This document shows, piece after piece, positions 8,864 through 17,478 of a stretch of 64,000 nt of DNA. Under the pieces are notes generated by a model that was not told the origin of the DNA, searched no databases, and saw only the letters and a program-made list of their open reading frames with translations. The stretch is from positions 3,906,001-3,970,000 of the forward strand of contig OZ241871.1 in NCBI GenBank assembly GCA_965202955.1. Reading direction: 5' to 3'. Position 1 is the stretch's first letter. Each line of letters starts with the position of its first letter. Source of the DNA: Bin5 sp034422415. Its GTDB lineage: Bacteria; Chloroflexota; Anaerolineae; Caldilineales; Caldilineaceae. The position numbers and the translations under genes were made by a program.

Positions 8864-9543
8864 AAGATGTGTGGTGCGTGCCGGAGACAGCGAGTGCAGA
8901 GTTCGTCTGTGCCATGGAAGATACGCTTACGGTCTATCATCGGCCGCAGGATGAGAAGCGACCGCTGGTCTGTCTGGATGAAGGCAGCAAACAGTTGACC
9001 AAAGAGAGCCGTTTGCCCCTGCCGCCCCGACCCGGTACGGTGGCCAAATATGACTACGCGTATGAACGCAACGGTACCTGTAACCTCTTTCTCCTTTTCG
9101 CACCTCTGCAAGCCTGGCGTCATGTTAAGGTGACAGCGCGCCGTACCATGGTTGACTTTGCCCACTGCCTGCGCGACCTGGTCGATATCCATTTCCCGCA
9201 GGCAGAGACGATCGTCTTGGTCATGGATAATCTGAACACGCACAAACTCGCCTCTTTGTATGAAGCGTTCCCAGCGGCTGAGGCGTACCGCATTGCCGCC
9301 AAACTGGAAATCCATTACACCCCCAAACATGGCAGCTGGCTCAATATGGCGGAAATCGAACTCAGTGTCCTGCATCGACAGTGCTTGAAGGCTCGCATCC
9401 CTGACAAACAGACCTTGATGCAGAAAGTCGCAGCTTGGCAAGACCGCCGCAATGCTTCTGCATCGAGCGTCAACTGGCGTTTCACCACCGCTGACGCTCG
9501 TATCAAACTCGAAAGTCTCTATCCATCAATAGAAGTTTGTTGA
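8860..9543 (+). CDS. IS630 transposase, DDE catalytic part (orfB)
   Basis: The catalytic half of the transposase. The three acidic residues of the DDE nuclease are in CLDEGSKQL, VMDNLNTH and the PKHGSWLNMAEIE block, all with the spacing usual for IS630 proteins. The listed ATG at 8860 overlaps the end of orfA and may not be used; production by -1 frameshifting on the A7 tract at 8837-8843 is more likely, because orfB homology starts upstream of this ATG. The stop codon at 9541-9543 lies inside the right inverted repeat. Confidence 0.87.
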   Translation: MKDVWCVPETASAEFVCAMEDTLTVYHRPQDEKRPLVCLDEGSKQLTKESRLPLPPRPGTVAKYDYAYERNGTCNLFLLFAPLQAWRHVKVTARRTMVDFAHCLRDLVDIHFPQAETIVLVMDNLNTHKLASLYEAFPAAEAYRIAAKLEIHYTPKHGSWLNMAEIELSVLHRQCLKARIPDKQTLMQKVAAWQDRRNASASSVNWRFTTADARIKLESLYPSIEVC

Positions 9544-9551
9544 ACTACTAG

Positions 9552-9974
9552 CCCCCCACTGCCGAATTTGCCGTGACCATGACGGATCTCCCACTCGAGT
9601 ACCAATTCCAAAAAAATGTGACTTGCAAGGAGGCCTGTCCAAACGGAGGACGCATACTCGACTTTTCAGGGTAAGGAATCGTCCAGCACACACCTCCGAG
9701 CGTCGTGAGCAGGTACCAGTTCGACGCGCTCGCCCCGCTCAAGCATTCCAGGCACAATCCGCTTGCCACCAGTCCCCAACTTGCTTCGAAGCCACATGCA
9801 ATCGACCGCTCACCTTGGGGATATCATCCTGCGGACGCCTGTTGCGAAAAGAGGGTTGAGTAGCGAATCGAGAGGTATGTGGCGATTAGAGTGAATTGCC
9901 GTTACTCGCCTTTTGATTACTCAGCCTCCAGGATGTTGCCTGAACAGAATTAGCAGAAATGGGTAGCGGCCCAC
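9552..9974. other. Intergenic region between IS630 and lon promoter
   Basis: About 420 bases without a convincing gene. Short open frames exist on both strands, but none has a ribosome-binding site, a recognisable motif or the third-position GC bias of the neighbouring genes. It may contain decayed coding sequence or 5' regulatory sequence of lon. Confidence 0.4.
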
Positions 9975-10002
9975 TTTTGAATGAGCCCATCTGTGGTACA
10001 AT
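9975..10002 (+). promoter_or_regulatory. Candidate promoter for lon
   Basis: TTTTGA (9975-9980) and TACAAT (9997-10002) are separated by 16 bases, a fair sigma-70-type match on the lon side of the gap. Transcription would begin near 10009 and give a leader of about 165 bases. No CIRCE-type operator is visible. Confidence 0.35.
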
Positions 10003-10130
10003 GCCAATAAGTTGCGAGCCAGCATCGTGCAGTCTGGCGCGGGCGGTAACCAGCGCGATATGTTCGAGGACCCAGTTCCTCGGAATGTTTTGCGGCGCAA
10101 TGGCCGCAAGCTGCCGGAGCGAGCGTTCGC

Positions 10131-10178
10131 ATGTTAAGGAGGAGGATTTTCCTATCAGACGCGTCGGGAACAATATGA
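10131..10178 (+). CDS. Possible 15-codon leader ORF of lon
   Basis: An ATG at 10131 opens a short frame reading MLRRRIFLSDASGTI that stops with TGA at 10176-10178. The stop overlaps the lon ATG (10175-10177) as ATGA, the classic arrangement for translational coupling. The three successive AGG codons (10137-10145) are also the only strong Shine-Dalgarno-like sequence in the region, about 30 bases before the lon ATG and so too far for direct use. Its own ribosome-binding site is weak (GGAGCGAG about 10 bases upstream). The arrangement is directly visible; its function is inference. Confidence 0.25.
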   Translation: MLRRRIFLSDASGTI

Positions 10179-12979
10179 GCGACGAAAAGCAAGAGGAAGA
10201 TTATAACGAAAAAGAGCAGGAAGAGACGAACCTGCCCGATAGAGGGCCCGAAGACGGCCCTGAGGACGAGCAGAAAGAGCCGTCTCCTGCATCGCCGGAA
10301 GCCTCAACCGAGGCCCGGGAATCTGAAGGCAACGGGGCCGCGGACGGAGGGAAGGACGACGAAGCCGCAAAAGAGTCGCAGCTGACCGACGTCGCCGACG
10401 ACCTGCCGGTCTTGCCTCTGCGCGGCATCGTCGTATACCCGATGATGTGGCTGCCGCTGACCATCGGCCAGGAGCGCAGCATCAAGCTGGTCGAGGACAA
10501 CCTGCCCCAGAGCCGCATTATTGCGTTGGTAACAAGCAAGGATGAATCGATCGAGGAGCCGTCGCCCGATCAGATTTACGGGATTGGGACCGCGGCACAG
10601 GTCCATCGCGTGCTGAAGGCGCCGGACGGCACCGTCCGGCTTGCGGTCCAGGGTCTGGAGCGCATCCGCCTGACCGAGTACATCCAGGATGAGCCCTATC
10701 TGCGCGCCCGTGTCGAAGTCCTGCCCGAAGAGCTCGAAGAGGGGTTGGACATCGACGGGTCCGCCCGCGCCGTGACCGACCTCTTCCGACGGCTTGTCGA
10801 GTTGGACGGTCAGATGCCCGATGAGCTGGCTGTGATGGCGGCCAACGTCGAAAACGCCCGTCAGTTGGCTTATCTTGTCGCCAGCAGCATACGCCTGGAG
10901 ATCGATGACGCCCAGCAACTGCTGGAGATGGACAGCGTCCAGGAAAAACTCCTGCGCCTGACCCAACTGCTTCACGGCGAGGTCGACGTCATGGAACTGG
11001 GCAACAAGATCCAGTCCCAGGCACAGGGTGAAATGGAGAAGATGCAGAAGGACTTTTTCCTGCGAGAGCAGATCAAGGCAATCCAGAAGGAGTTGGGCGA
11101 GGAAGACGAGCAGGAAGCCGACATCCGTGAGCTTGAGGAACGCATCGAGGCCGCGGGCATGCCGGACGAGGCGCACAAGGAGGCGACGCGGGAGCTGAAC
11201 CGGATGCGGCGTATGCCGATTCAAGCCGCCGAATACAGCGTCATCAAGACGTACCTCGATCTGATGGTTTCACTGCCCTGGCAGCAGACTACGGAGGACA
11301 ATCTCGACATCAACCACGCACGTGATGTCCTGGAGGAGGACCATTACGGCCTTGACGAGATCAAAGACCGCATTGTCGAATACCTGGCCGTGCGCAGGCT
11401 GCGGGCGGCGCGCAAGACGGGGCGCAAAGTCGAGGAGGAGGACGCGCGCGACAAGATCCGGCGCGAGCGGGAGGGTGTGCTGCTCTGCTTTGTCGGTCCG
11501 CCGGGCGTCGGCAAGACCAGCCTGGGGATTAGTATCGCCCGCGCTATGGGGCGAAAGTTTATGCGGTTGGCGCTGGGGGGCGTGCGCGACGAGGCCGAGA
11601 TCCGGGGATTCCGCCGCACCTACATCGGTTCGATGCCGGGCCGCATAATTCAAAGCCTCCGCCGGGTCGAGTCTAAGAATCCGGTCTTTATGCTCGACGA
11701 GGTCGACAAGCTGGGGCGGGACTTTCGCGGCGACCCCACCAGCGCGCTGCTTGAGGTCCTGGACCCGGAACAGAACCGCGAGTTTCGCGATCACTACCTC
11801 GACGTTGCCTTTGACCTGAGCGAGGTTATGTTCATTACAACCGCGAATGTGCTGGACACGATCCCCGGTCCGCTGCGTGATCGGATGGAGGTTATCCAGC
11901 TCAGCAGTTATACAGAGCACGAGAAGGTCAAAATAGCGCAGCAGTATCTCGTTTTCCGCCAGATCAAAGAGAACGGGCTGCGCGACGGCGAGATTGTGTT
12001 CGCTGAAGAGGCACTGCACAAGATTGTGCATGACTACACGCGCGAAGCCGGCGTGCGGAACCTGGAGCGGGAAATCGGGAAGATCTGCCGCAAGGTCGCC
12101 GCGACGATCGCGGCGGACGTACCGTTTCAGTTGCAGGCCCCGCTTCCCCTCGGCCTCGACGATACACCGTCGCAACAGGGTTACATCGAGGACGGTGCCG
12201 GCGCCAAGAAAAAGCACGGAAACGGTGCCTTTCCCATCGAGCCGGTCAACATTACACCGGAATCGCTGGTCGAGTACCTGGGCCCGCGTCGCTTCCAGCG
12301 GGAGGAGATCGCTGACCGTACCCGCATTCCCGGCGTGGCCGTCGGCCTTTCCTGGACGATGACCGGCGGCGAGATACTCTTTTTTGAAGCGACCAAGATG
12401 CCAGGCAAGAAGGGATTCGTTCTGACGGGGAAGCTGGGTGAGGTCATGAAGGAGAGCGCCCAGGCCGCGCTCAGCTATGTGAGGAGCCGGGCCCGCGATC
12501 TCAACATTCCGCCCGATTTTTTTGAAGAGATTGACATTCATCTTCACATTCCCGAAGGCGCTCTGCCCAAAGATGGACCCAGCGCCGGGGTGACCATGGT
12601 CACCGCGATTGCCAGTCTGCTCACGGGCCGCTCAGTTCATCCTGATATTGGTATGACCGGCGAAATTACGCTGCGCGGCAAGGTCCTGCGAATTGGCGGG
12701 CTGAAGGAAAAGGTGTTGGCCGCGGCCAGAGCCGGCCTGAGCACGATCATCATGCCGGCCGCGAACGAGGCCGACCTCGAGGAGCTGCCGGAGAACGTAC
12801 GGGAGTCGATGAAGTTTATTCCTGTGGAGACGGTCGACGAGGTGCTTGAGACCGCCCTGCATCACGAATTGGTCCAGAAAGAGGAGGACGACGCCCCCGA
12901 CGCCCCTGCTCCCTCCCCAGACGGGCCCGTCACCGAGAGCGAGACCGACCCGCTGGAACGGATCGAGTACGCGTCATGA
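10175..12979 (+). CDS. lon: ATP-dependent protease Lon
   Basis: Lon unfolds and degrades damaged and regulatory proteins in the cytoplasm as a hexameric AAA+ serine protease. The 934-residue product has a highly acidic N-terminal extension (about 75 residues), the substrate-binding N domain beginning LPVLPLRGIVVYP, Walker A GPPGVGKT at 441-448, the Walker B block VFMLDEVDKLG, and the protease domain with catalytic Ser803 (KDGPSAG) and Lys846 (GGLKEK). A linker of about 40 extra residues precedes the protease domain. Start: the ATG at 10175 gives the expected N-terminus, but no close ribosome-binding site is present; a short overlapping ORF upstream may supply ribosomes. The frame is open to 9959. 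Confidence 0.96.
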   Translation: MSDEKQEEDYNEKEQEETNLPDRGPEDGPEDEQKEPSPASPEASTEARESEGNGAADGGKDDEAAKESQLTDVADDLPVLPLRGIVVYPMMWLPLTIGQERSIKLVEDNLPQSRIIALVTSKDESIEEPSPDQIYGIGTAAQVHRVLKAPDGTVRLAVQGLERIRLTEYIQDEPYLRARVEVLPEELEEGLDIDGSARAVTDLFRRLVELDGQMPDELAVMAANVENARQLAYLVASSIRLEIDDAQQLLEMDSVQEKLLRLTQLLHGEVDVMELGNKIQSQAQGEMEKMQKDFFLREQIKAIQKELGEEDEQEADIRELEERIEAAGMPDEAHKEATRELNRMRRMPIQAAEYSVIKTYLDLMVSLPWQQTTEDNLDINHARDVLEEDHYGLDEIKDRIVEYLAVRRLRAARKTGRKVEEEDARDKIRREREGVLLCFVGPPGVGKTSLGISIARAMGRKFMRLALGGVRDEAEIRGFRRTYIGSMPGRIIQSLRRVESKNPVFMLDEVDKLGRDFRGDPTSALLEVLDPEQNREFRDHYLDVAFDLSEVMFITTANVLDTIPGPLRDRMEVIQLSSYTEHEKVKIAQQYLVFRQIKENGLRDGEIVFAEEALHKIVHDYTREAGVRNLEREIGKICRKVAATIAADVPFQLQAPLPLGLDDTPSQQGYIEDGAGAKKKHGNGAFPIEPVNITPESLVEYLGPRRFQREEIADRTRIPGVAVGLSWTMTGGEILFFEATKMPGKKGFVLTGKLGEVMKESAQAALSYVRSRARDLNIPPDFFEEIDIHLHIPEGALPKDGPSAGVTMVTAIASLLTGRSVHPDIGMTGEITLRGKVLRIGGLKEKVLAAARAGLSTIIMPAANEADLEELPENVRESMKFIPVETVDEVLETALHHELVQKEEDDAPDAPAPSPDGPVTESETDPLERIEYAS

Positions 12980-13022
12980 ACAGGGCTGTCTTGCTAAGAA
13001 CTGGGCAGCTTCAAAATAGAAA

Positions 13023-14876
13023 ATGAGTAGAAAAAGAAGATCGAGAGGCGCCTCCGCAGGAGGCGCTCAAGCGCAGACCGGCGCGCGTCAAGGCGCCGGA
13101 AGGCTGCGTTGGTACAAGGTGGACTTGCACACCCACACGCCGGCCTCGAACGATTACGAGGACCCCGGCATCACCTATCTGGAATGGCTGGCGACGGCGC
13201 GCATGCGCGGGCTGGACGTAGTCGCCATTACCGATCACAACACGGTTGCAGGCGTCGATGCCATTCGCAGCGAAATTGAATGGCTGACCCGTCTACAACA
13301 GCAGAACAGGCTGACCGACGCTGAGCGCAGCAATCTGGAGAAATGGCATAAGCTGGCGAACGAGATTGTCGTACTTCCCGGCTTTGAATTTACCGCCACG
13401 TTCGGTTTCCACATTCTCGCCATCTATCCCCCCGAAACAACGGTCCGCGAGCTGGAGCATATACTCTTGCGCTTGAATGTGCCACAAGACAGGTTGGACG
13501 CCGGCTCGACCGAAACCGGCGCCAGCACCGACGTAATCAGCGCCTACGAGACGATCGTTGACTCCGGCGGCATCGCAATCGCGGCCCACGCCAACAGTAC
13601 GCACGGTGTTGCGATGCGCAACTTTCCCTTCGGCGGACAGACGAAGATTTCCTATACGCAGGATGCCAACCTGAGCGCCCTGGAAGTGACCGACCTGGAG
13701 AGCCGCAGCCGCAAGGCGACGTCGCGCTTTTTCAACGGCTCCAAGCCGGAGTACCCCCGCAAGATGCACTGCATCCAGGGGAGCGACGCCCACCGCCTCA
13801 GCACCGATCCCCGCAACAGCAGACGCCTCGGCATCGGAGAGCGTGCCACGGAACTGCTCTTGCCCGAGCCGTCGTTCGATGCGATCAAGGTGCTGTTTTC
13901 CAGCCGCTGGTTCGACCGCACGCGCCCCTTTCGCGCCCCGGAGAAGGTGGTCGATCACTTGGCCGCTGCCAGGGCCGAAGGGCCCAACCAGACACAGAGT
14001 TTCCACGAGACCGCCAACAAGAAAGGAGGGCGGCAGACGATAGTCCTCGCGGACCTCTGCGCCTTCGCCAACACCGATGGCGGAACAATTTTTGTCGGCG
14101 CCAACGCTCGCAAGGGCAAAGTGAAAGGGCTTGCCAACTCGAAACAGGCGCAGAAGGAGATTCAGCAGGCCATAACCGAACGGCTCACGCCGCCATTGGA
14201 GCCTCGCTACGAAGTCATCTCGAATGGCGGGGCCGATGTGCTGCGCATCGGCGTCGACGCGGGCGACGAAAAACCCTATTGCCTCGACGGATCCAAGTTC
14301 TACGTCCGCAATGACGCCGAGACCAGCCTGGCCTTGCGGGACGAAATCGTGGCGCTGGTACTGGAGAGCGTCGGGCTCAACGCCGATCTGGTCGGCGGAG
14401 ATGAAGACGATGATGCCCTGGCGGCGGATGAATCCGCAGGGGAGGACAAGGCCGGCGCGGCCGCGCGTGGTAACTCGAAGCGCACACGCGGCCGTGCGAA
14501 GAAGGCGTCTCCAATGGAGAGTGATCCCTTCTTTCTACCTCAGGACGGCGTCGAAATCGTCGACCGCGAGACGAGGGGCGATACGACTTACTACGTAGTA
14601 CGCAACTTGCGCAACCAGCGCTCAGTCGGCAATGTTACCCGCAAGGGCGCACGCAAGCTGTGGAACTATGCAATAACCCAATACGAGGACAGCCCTGTCA
14701 AGTCAAACCAGATCCGTTGGAAGGAGAACGTCGGATTCGTTCGCTCGGCCAAGCGCGCCGGCAAAGTGCGCTTCGATCTGGCCCTGCGCCAAGGTTCCGA
14801 TATTCGCATCTTCTATGGAGTCACTGAAGAGGGGATGGAAGGCGACTGGGCACAATTTGTCGAAGAAGTCGAATAG
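13023..14876 (+). CDS. PHP phosphoesterase fused to AlbA_2/Schlafen-like domain
   Basis: This 617-residue protein joins at least two domains. Residues about 30-310 form a PHP metal-dependent phosphoesterase: HTH (36-38), ITDHN, GFEFTATFGFHIL, the Ala-Ala-His of IAAHAN, and QGSDAH, a full set of PHP metal ligands. Residues about 325-460 resemble the AlbA_2 (Schlafen-type) domain, with LADLCAFANTDGGTIFVGA as the core; the acidic catalytic motif of Schlafen nucleases is not obvious. A charged linker (acidic, then basic) leads to a C-terminal region with no family I recognise. It starts at an ATG 43 bases after lon, in the same direction. A role in nucleic-acid or nucleotide cleavage is plausible but unproved. 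Confidence 0.75.
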   Translation: MSRKRRSRGASAGGAQAQTGARQGAGRLRWYKVDLHTHTPASNDYEDPGITYLEWLATARMRGLDVVAITDHNTVAGVDAIRSEIEWLTRLQQQNRLTDAERSNLEKWHKLANEIVVLPGFEFTATFGFHILAIYPPETTVRELEHILLRLNVPQDRLDAGSTETGASTDVISAYETIVDSGGIAIAAHANSTHGVAMRNFPFGGQTKISYTQDANLSALEVTDLESRSRKATSRFFNGSKPEYPRKMHCIQGSDAHRLSTDPRNSRRLGIGERATELLLPEPSFDAIKVLFSSRWFDRTRPFRAPEKVVDHLAAARAEGPNQTQSFHETANKKGGRQTIVLADLCAFANTDGGTIFVGANARKGKVKGLANSKQAQKEIQQAITERLTPPLEPRYEVISNGGADVLRIGVDAGDEKPYCLDGSKFYVRNDAETSLALRDEIVALVLESVGLNADLVGGDEDDDALAADESAGEDKAGAAARGNSKRTRGRAKKASPMESDPFFLPQDGVEIVDRETRGDTTYYVVRNLRNQRSVGNVTRKGARKLWNYAITQYEDSPVKSNQIRWKENVGFVRSAKRAGKVRFDLALRQGSDIRIFYGVTEEGMEGDWAQFVEEVE

Positions 14877-14913
14877 TGGTATCTAGAGTAAACTGGTTTC
14901 CGACAGGTTGCGT

Positions 14914-15870
14914 TCACCAGATGTAGATGACGGCCACCACCGATAGCATCCACAAAACCACGCCCGCGAGTAGAGGACGATCTGAGAACAGCAGGTCCTC
15001 CGGCGCGCCCCCCCGTTGCTCTACATGAATCAGATAGAGATAGCGCAAGACGACGAAGACGATCAGCGGGACGGTCAACAACATCTGCGTCGGTCCGGCC
15101 AGCGCGGTCTCTGCTTCGAAACTGTAGAAAGTGTAGCTGATCAGCCCGCTTGTGGTCACGATAACAATAATCTGGTCAAGGAACGGCAGGTTATACTGTC
15201 CCAGGCTGGTCCGATGTCCGGACGCGTCCTGCTTCAGCAGCAGGATCTCGTGCCGGCGCTTGCCGAAGCCGATGAAAAGGGCCAGCAGACTCACGCAAAT
15301 ATAGAGCCATGGGCTGAATGCACTGACGTTAACCGCGGCTGCGCCGGCAACGATGCGCAGGATGAAGAAGACGGCGATCATCATAACGTCAATGATCACG
15401 AGCCTCTTCAGGTAGAAACTGTATGCCGTGTTCAGCGCCAAGTATGCCGCAAGCGTCAGCCCGACGCGGCCATTCAGGAGACTGGCGCCGGTTATGCCGA
15501 TAGCGGCGAAGAAGACCAGGGCCGCCTTTGCAACAGCGGGGCTGAGCTGCCCGCTCGCCAGGGGGCGCAGGCGTTTGCGAGGATGAAGGCGGTCGCTTTC
15601 AACGTCGACCAGGTCGTTCAGAATATAAACACTGCTGGACACCAGGCAAAAGGCGACAAAAGCGCTGGCAGCGGCCAGCGCGAGACCGGGTTCGAGAAGT
15701 TTCCCGTCGAATATCAACCCGACCAGGACAAAGCCGTTCTTCGTCCACTGCTTGGGACGCATCGTACGCAGCAGGCCGCGAAGTCGGAGGCGCAGGCCCG
15801 TCTGGCGCTCACCGGCCGTATGGAGTTCGCCCGCAGAAGCCGACCGGGACGGCTCGGACGCGCTCGACAT
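14914..15870 (-). CDS. UbiA-family decaprenyl-phosphate phosphoribosyltransferase-like
   Basis: A 318-residue polytopic membrane protein (about eight hydrophobic segments) of the UbiA prenyltransferase superfamily. The aspartate-rich motif NDLVDVESD (about residues 90-98) should bind Mg and the polyprenyl phosphate. The opening LRTMRPKQWTKNGFVL and the second-motif region around YSFYLKRLVIID favour the group transferring phosphoribose from PRPP to decaprenyl phosphate, a step of arabinofuranose supply for envelope polymers. CAGGAG lies eight bases before the ATG at 15870; the longer TTG start at 15876 is less likely. It converges with the PHP gene and is divergent from the CNNM gene at 16062. 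Confidence 0.78.
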   Translation of the reverse strand: MSSASEPSRSASAGELHTAGERQTGLRLRLRGLLRTMRPKQWTKNGFVLVGLIFDGKLLEPGLALAAASAFVAFCLVSSSVYILNDLVDVESDRLHPRKRLRPLASGQLSPAVAKAALVFFAAIGITGASLLNGRVGLTLAAYLALNTAYSFYLKRLVIIDVMMIAVFFILRIVAGAAAVNVSAFSPWLYICVSLLALFIGFGKRRHEILLLKQDASGHRTSLGQYNLPFLDQIIVIVTTSGLISYTFYSFEAETALAGPTQMLLTVPLIVFVVLRYLYLIHVEQRGGAPEDLLFSDRPLLAGVVLWMLSVVAVIYIW

Positions 15871-16061
15871 CGTCAAGACTCCTGTTCGTACCGCGTTGAA
15901 TCAGCGCAAAAGCAACGCGCGAAAATCCTGCCCATGATACTTCAGGCAGCATGGGCGGGCAAAACCCGGCATCTGGCCGCGCCTCAGGATACGGTCGGCT
16001 TCCTCCGTTGGCACTGCTGCGTTCTGAAACGAAATACTGGTACGAGCGACCATCCCGTGTC

Positions 16062-17474
16062 ATGGCGATAGTTCTCATAGTTCTGATCGTTTTTCTGCTC
16101 ATTGCGCTCAATGGGCTCTTCGTCGCCGCGGAGATCGGTACTGTCGGCGCACGGCGGGCGCGCATCGCGCAGCAGGCCGCCGAAGGCAACCGCTTCGCCA
16201 GGTTGCTCCTGCCGCACCTGGAAAGCCCCTCCAGGCTCGACGACTACATCGCCGCTTGCCAGCTCGGCATTACCCTTTCAAGCCTCGTGCTGGGTTTCTA
16301 CGGCCAAGCCGCAATCACGCCGCTGGTGGCGCCGCTGCTGAGCAACTCCGGCCTCGTGGTGCAGGCCGCCGCGACCTCGATCGCGGCCACCGTCGTCTTG
16401 AGCGTGCTGACCGTGATCCAGGTGACGCTCAGCGAGCTCGCGCCCAAGACCGTCGCCATCCAGTTTCCTGAGCGGACATCCCTCCTGCTTATCCTGCCCG
16501 TAACTTGGTCGATGGTCGTGATGCGGCCGCTCATCTGGTTCTTCAACGGCAGCGGCCGCCTGATTTTGCGTCTCATCGGCCTGCGAGCGGTCTCCGAGGG
16601 GCTGCACATTCACGCGCCCGAGGAAATCCTGATGATGGTGCAGGAGAGCGGCGCCGGCGGTCTGCTGGAAGAGGGTGAGACGGAGCTGCTGGAGAACACG
16701 TTGCAGCTGAGGCAGCGTTCCCTGCGCAGCGTCATGGTGCCCCGCACCCAGCTGCTGGCCGCGCCCGTGGAGCTGGAAGCCGCCGATCTTCTGGGCCTGC
16801 TGGCAGAGTCAAGCCATTCACGCCTCCCGCTCTACGAAGGATCTATCGACAACATCGTCGGGGTGGTGCATCTGAAGGACCTGCTCTGTTTGCGTCTCTC
16901 GCTGGGGCAAACCGGAACGGCCCAGTCACGCCGCGCAGCCGGCGTCAACCGCAGCGTGCGATCCCTGATGCGCTTGCCTCCTTTTGTACCGGAATCGGCC
17001 TCGGTTGCCGCTGTCTTTCGCCAGTTGCAGCGCGATCGCTATCACATGGCGGTTGTCATCGACGAATATGGCGGCACCGCGGGGATCGTAACTTTCGAGG
17101 ACCTGGTCGAGGAAATCTTTGGCGACATAGCCGATGAATTCGACTCGGACAGCCGGGAAATCGTTCTGGGTGAGGACGGGCGCTTGCTGCTCGAAGGAGA
17201 CGTGGAGTTGGTCCGGCTGGCGGAAATCCTGGGCGCGTCCCTCCATGTCGAAGATGTAGATACAGTCGGCGGGGCAATACTGGCGGCGCTGGGGGCAATT
17301 CCAGAGCCGGGCCAGGTGGTGCAGCTGCAGGGCATCGAGTTTCGCGTCGAGCAGGTGAGTGGCTACGCGGTTGCCCAGGTCAGCGTCGCACTGCCCTCGA
17401 ACCTTGTCGTGGACCCTCGGCAGGAAGTTGTGTCCATTGATCGCAGCGGCTTGCAGCCGCGGAACAGGAGTTGA
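16062..17474 (+). CDS. CNNM/HlyC-type membrane protein (DUF21-CBS-CorC)
   Basis: A 470-residue protein with an N-terminal DUF21 membrane domain (about four hydrophobic segments, residues 1-170), a pair of CBS domains (about 205-345, including MVPRTQLLAA and VVIDEYGGTAGIVTFEDL), and a C-terminal CorC_HlyC transporter-associated domain. The family is often called haemolysin-like, but characterised members transport or regulate Mg or other divalent cations. The ATG at 16062 begins the first membrane helix; upstream sequence in this frame is out of character and no good ribosome-binding site is visible. The next gene, a paralogue, starts four bases after its stop. Confidence 0.87.
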   Translation: MAIVLIVLIVFLLIALNGLFVAAEIGTVGARRARIAQQAAEGNRFARLLLPHLESPSRLDDYIAACQLGITLSSLVLGFYGQAAITPLVAPLLSNSGLVVQAAATSIAATVVLSVLTVIQVTLSELAPKTVAIQFPERTSLLLILPVTWSMVVMRPLIWFFNGSGRLILRLIGLRAVSEGLHIHAPEEILMMVQESGAGGLLEEGETELLENTLQLRQRSLRSVMVPRTQLLAAPVELEAADLLGLLAESSHSRLPLYEGSIDNIVGVVHLKDLLCLRLSLGQTGTAQSRRAAGVNRSVRSLMRLPPFVPESASVAAVFRQLQRDRYHMAVVIDEYGGTAGIVTFEDLVEEIFGDIADEFDSDSREIVLGEDGRLLLEGDVELVRLAEILGASLHVEDVDTVGGAILAALGAIPEPGQVVQLQGIEFRVEQVSGYAVAQVSVALPSNLVVDPRQEVVSIDRSGLQPRNRS

Positions 17475-17478
17475 ACCG

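Larger units (their letters stand above)
8321..9551 (+). mobile_element. IS630-family insertion sequence
   Basis: A complete element, about 1225 bp (8324-9548), is bounded by TA dinucleotides at 8322-8323 and 9549-9550, the target duplication expected for IS630/Tc1 elements. The terminal inverted repeats are 8321-8353 and 9519-9551 including the TA; I count 23 of 33 matches, with perfect 11-base inner ends (TTGATGGATAG and its complement). It encodes orfA and orfB on the plus strand, joined by a probable -1 frameshift. Both reading frames are intact, so the element may be recently active. It lies between the enolase-superfamily operon and lon, without visibly interrupting a gene. Confidence 0.9.

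Noticed and set aside
8173..9441. 422-codon minus-strand open frame over the IS630 element
   Set aside because: It is antisense to the transposase, lacks family motifs, and the plus strand carries the DDE motifs and inverted repeats.
11270..12547. 425-codon minus-strand open frame inside lon
   Set aside because: A shadow of the high-GC lon gene, whose plus-strand frame has all Lon motifs.
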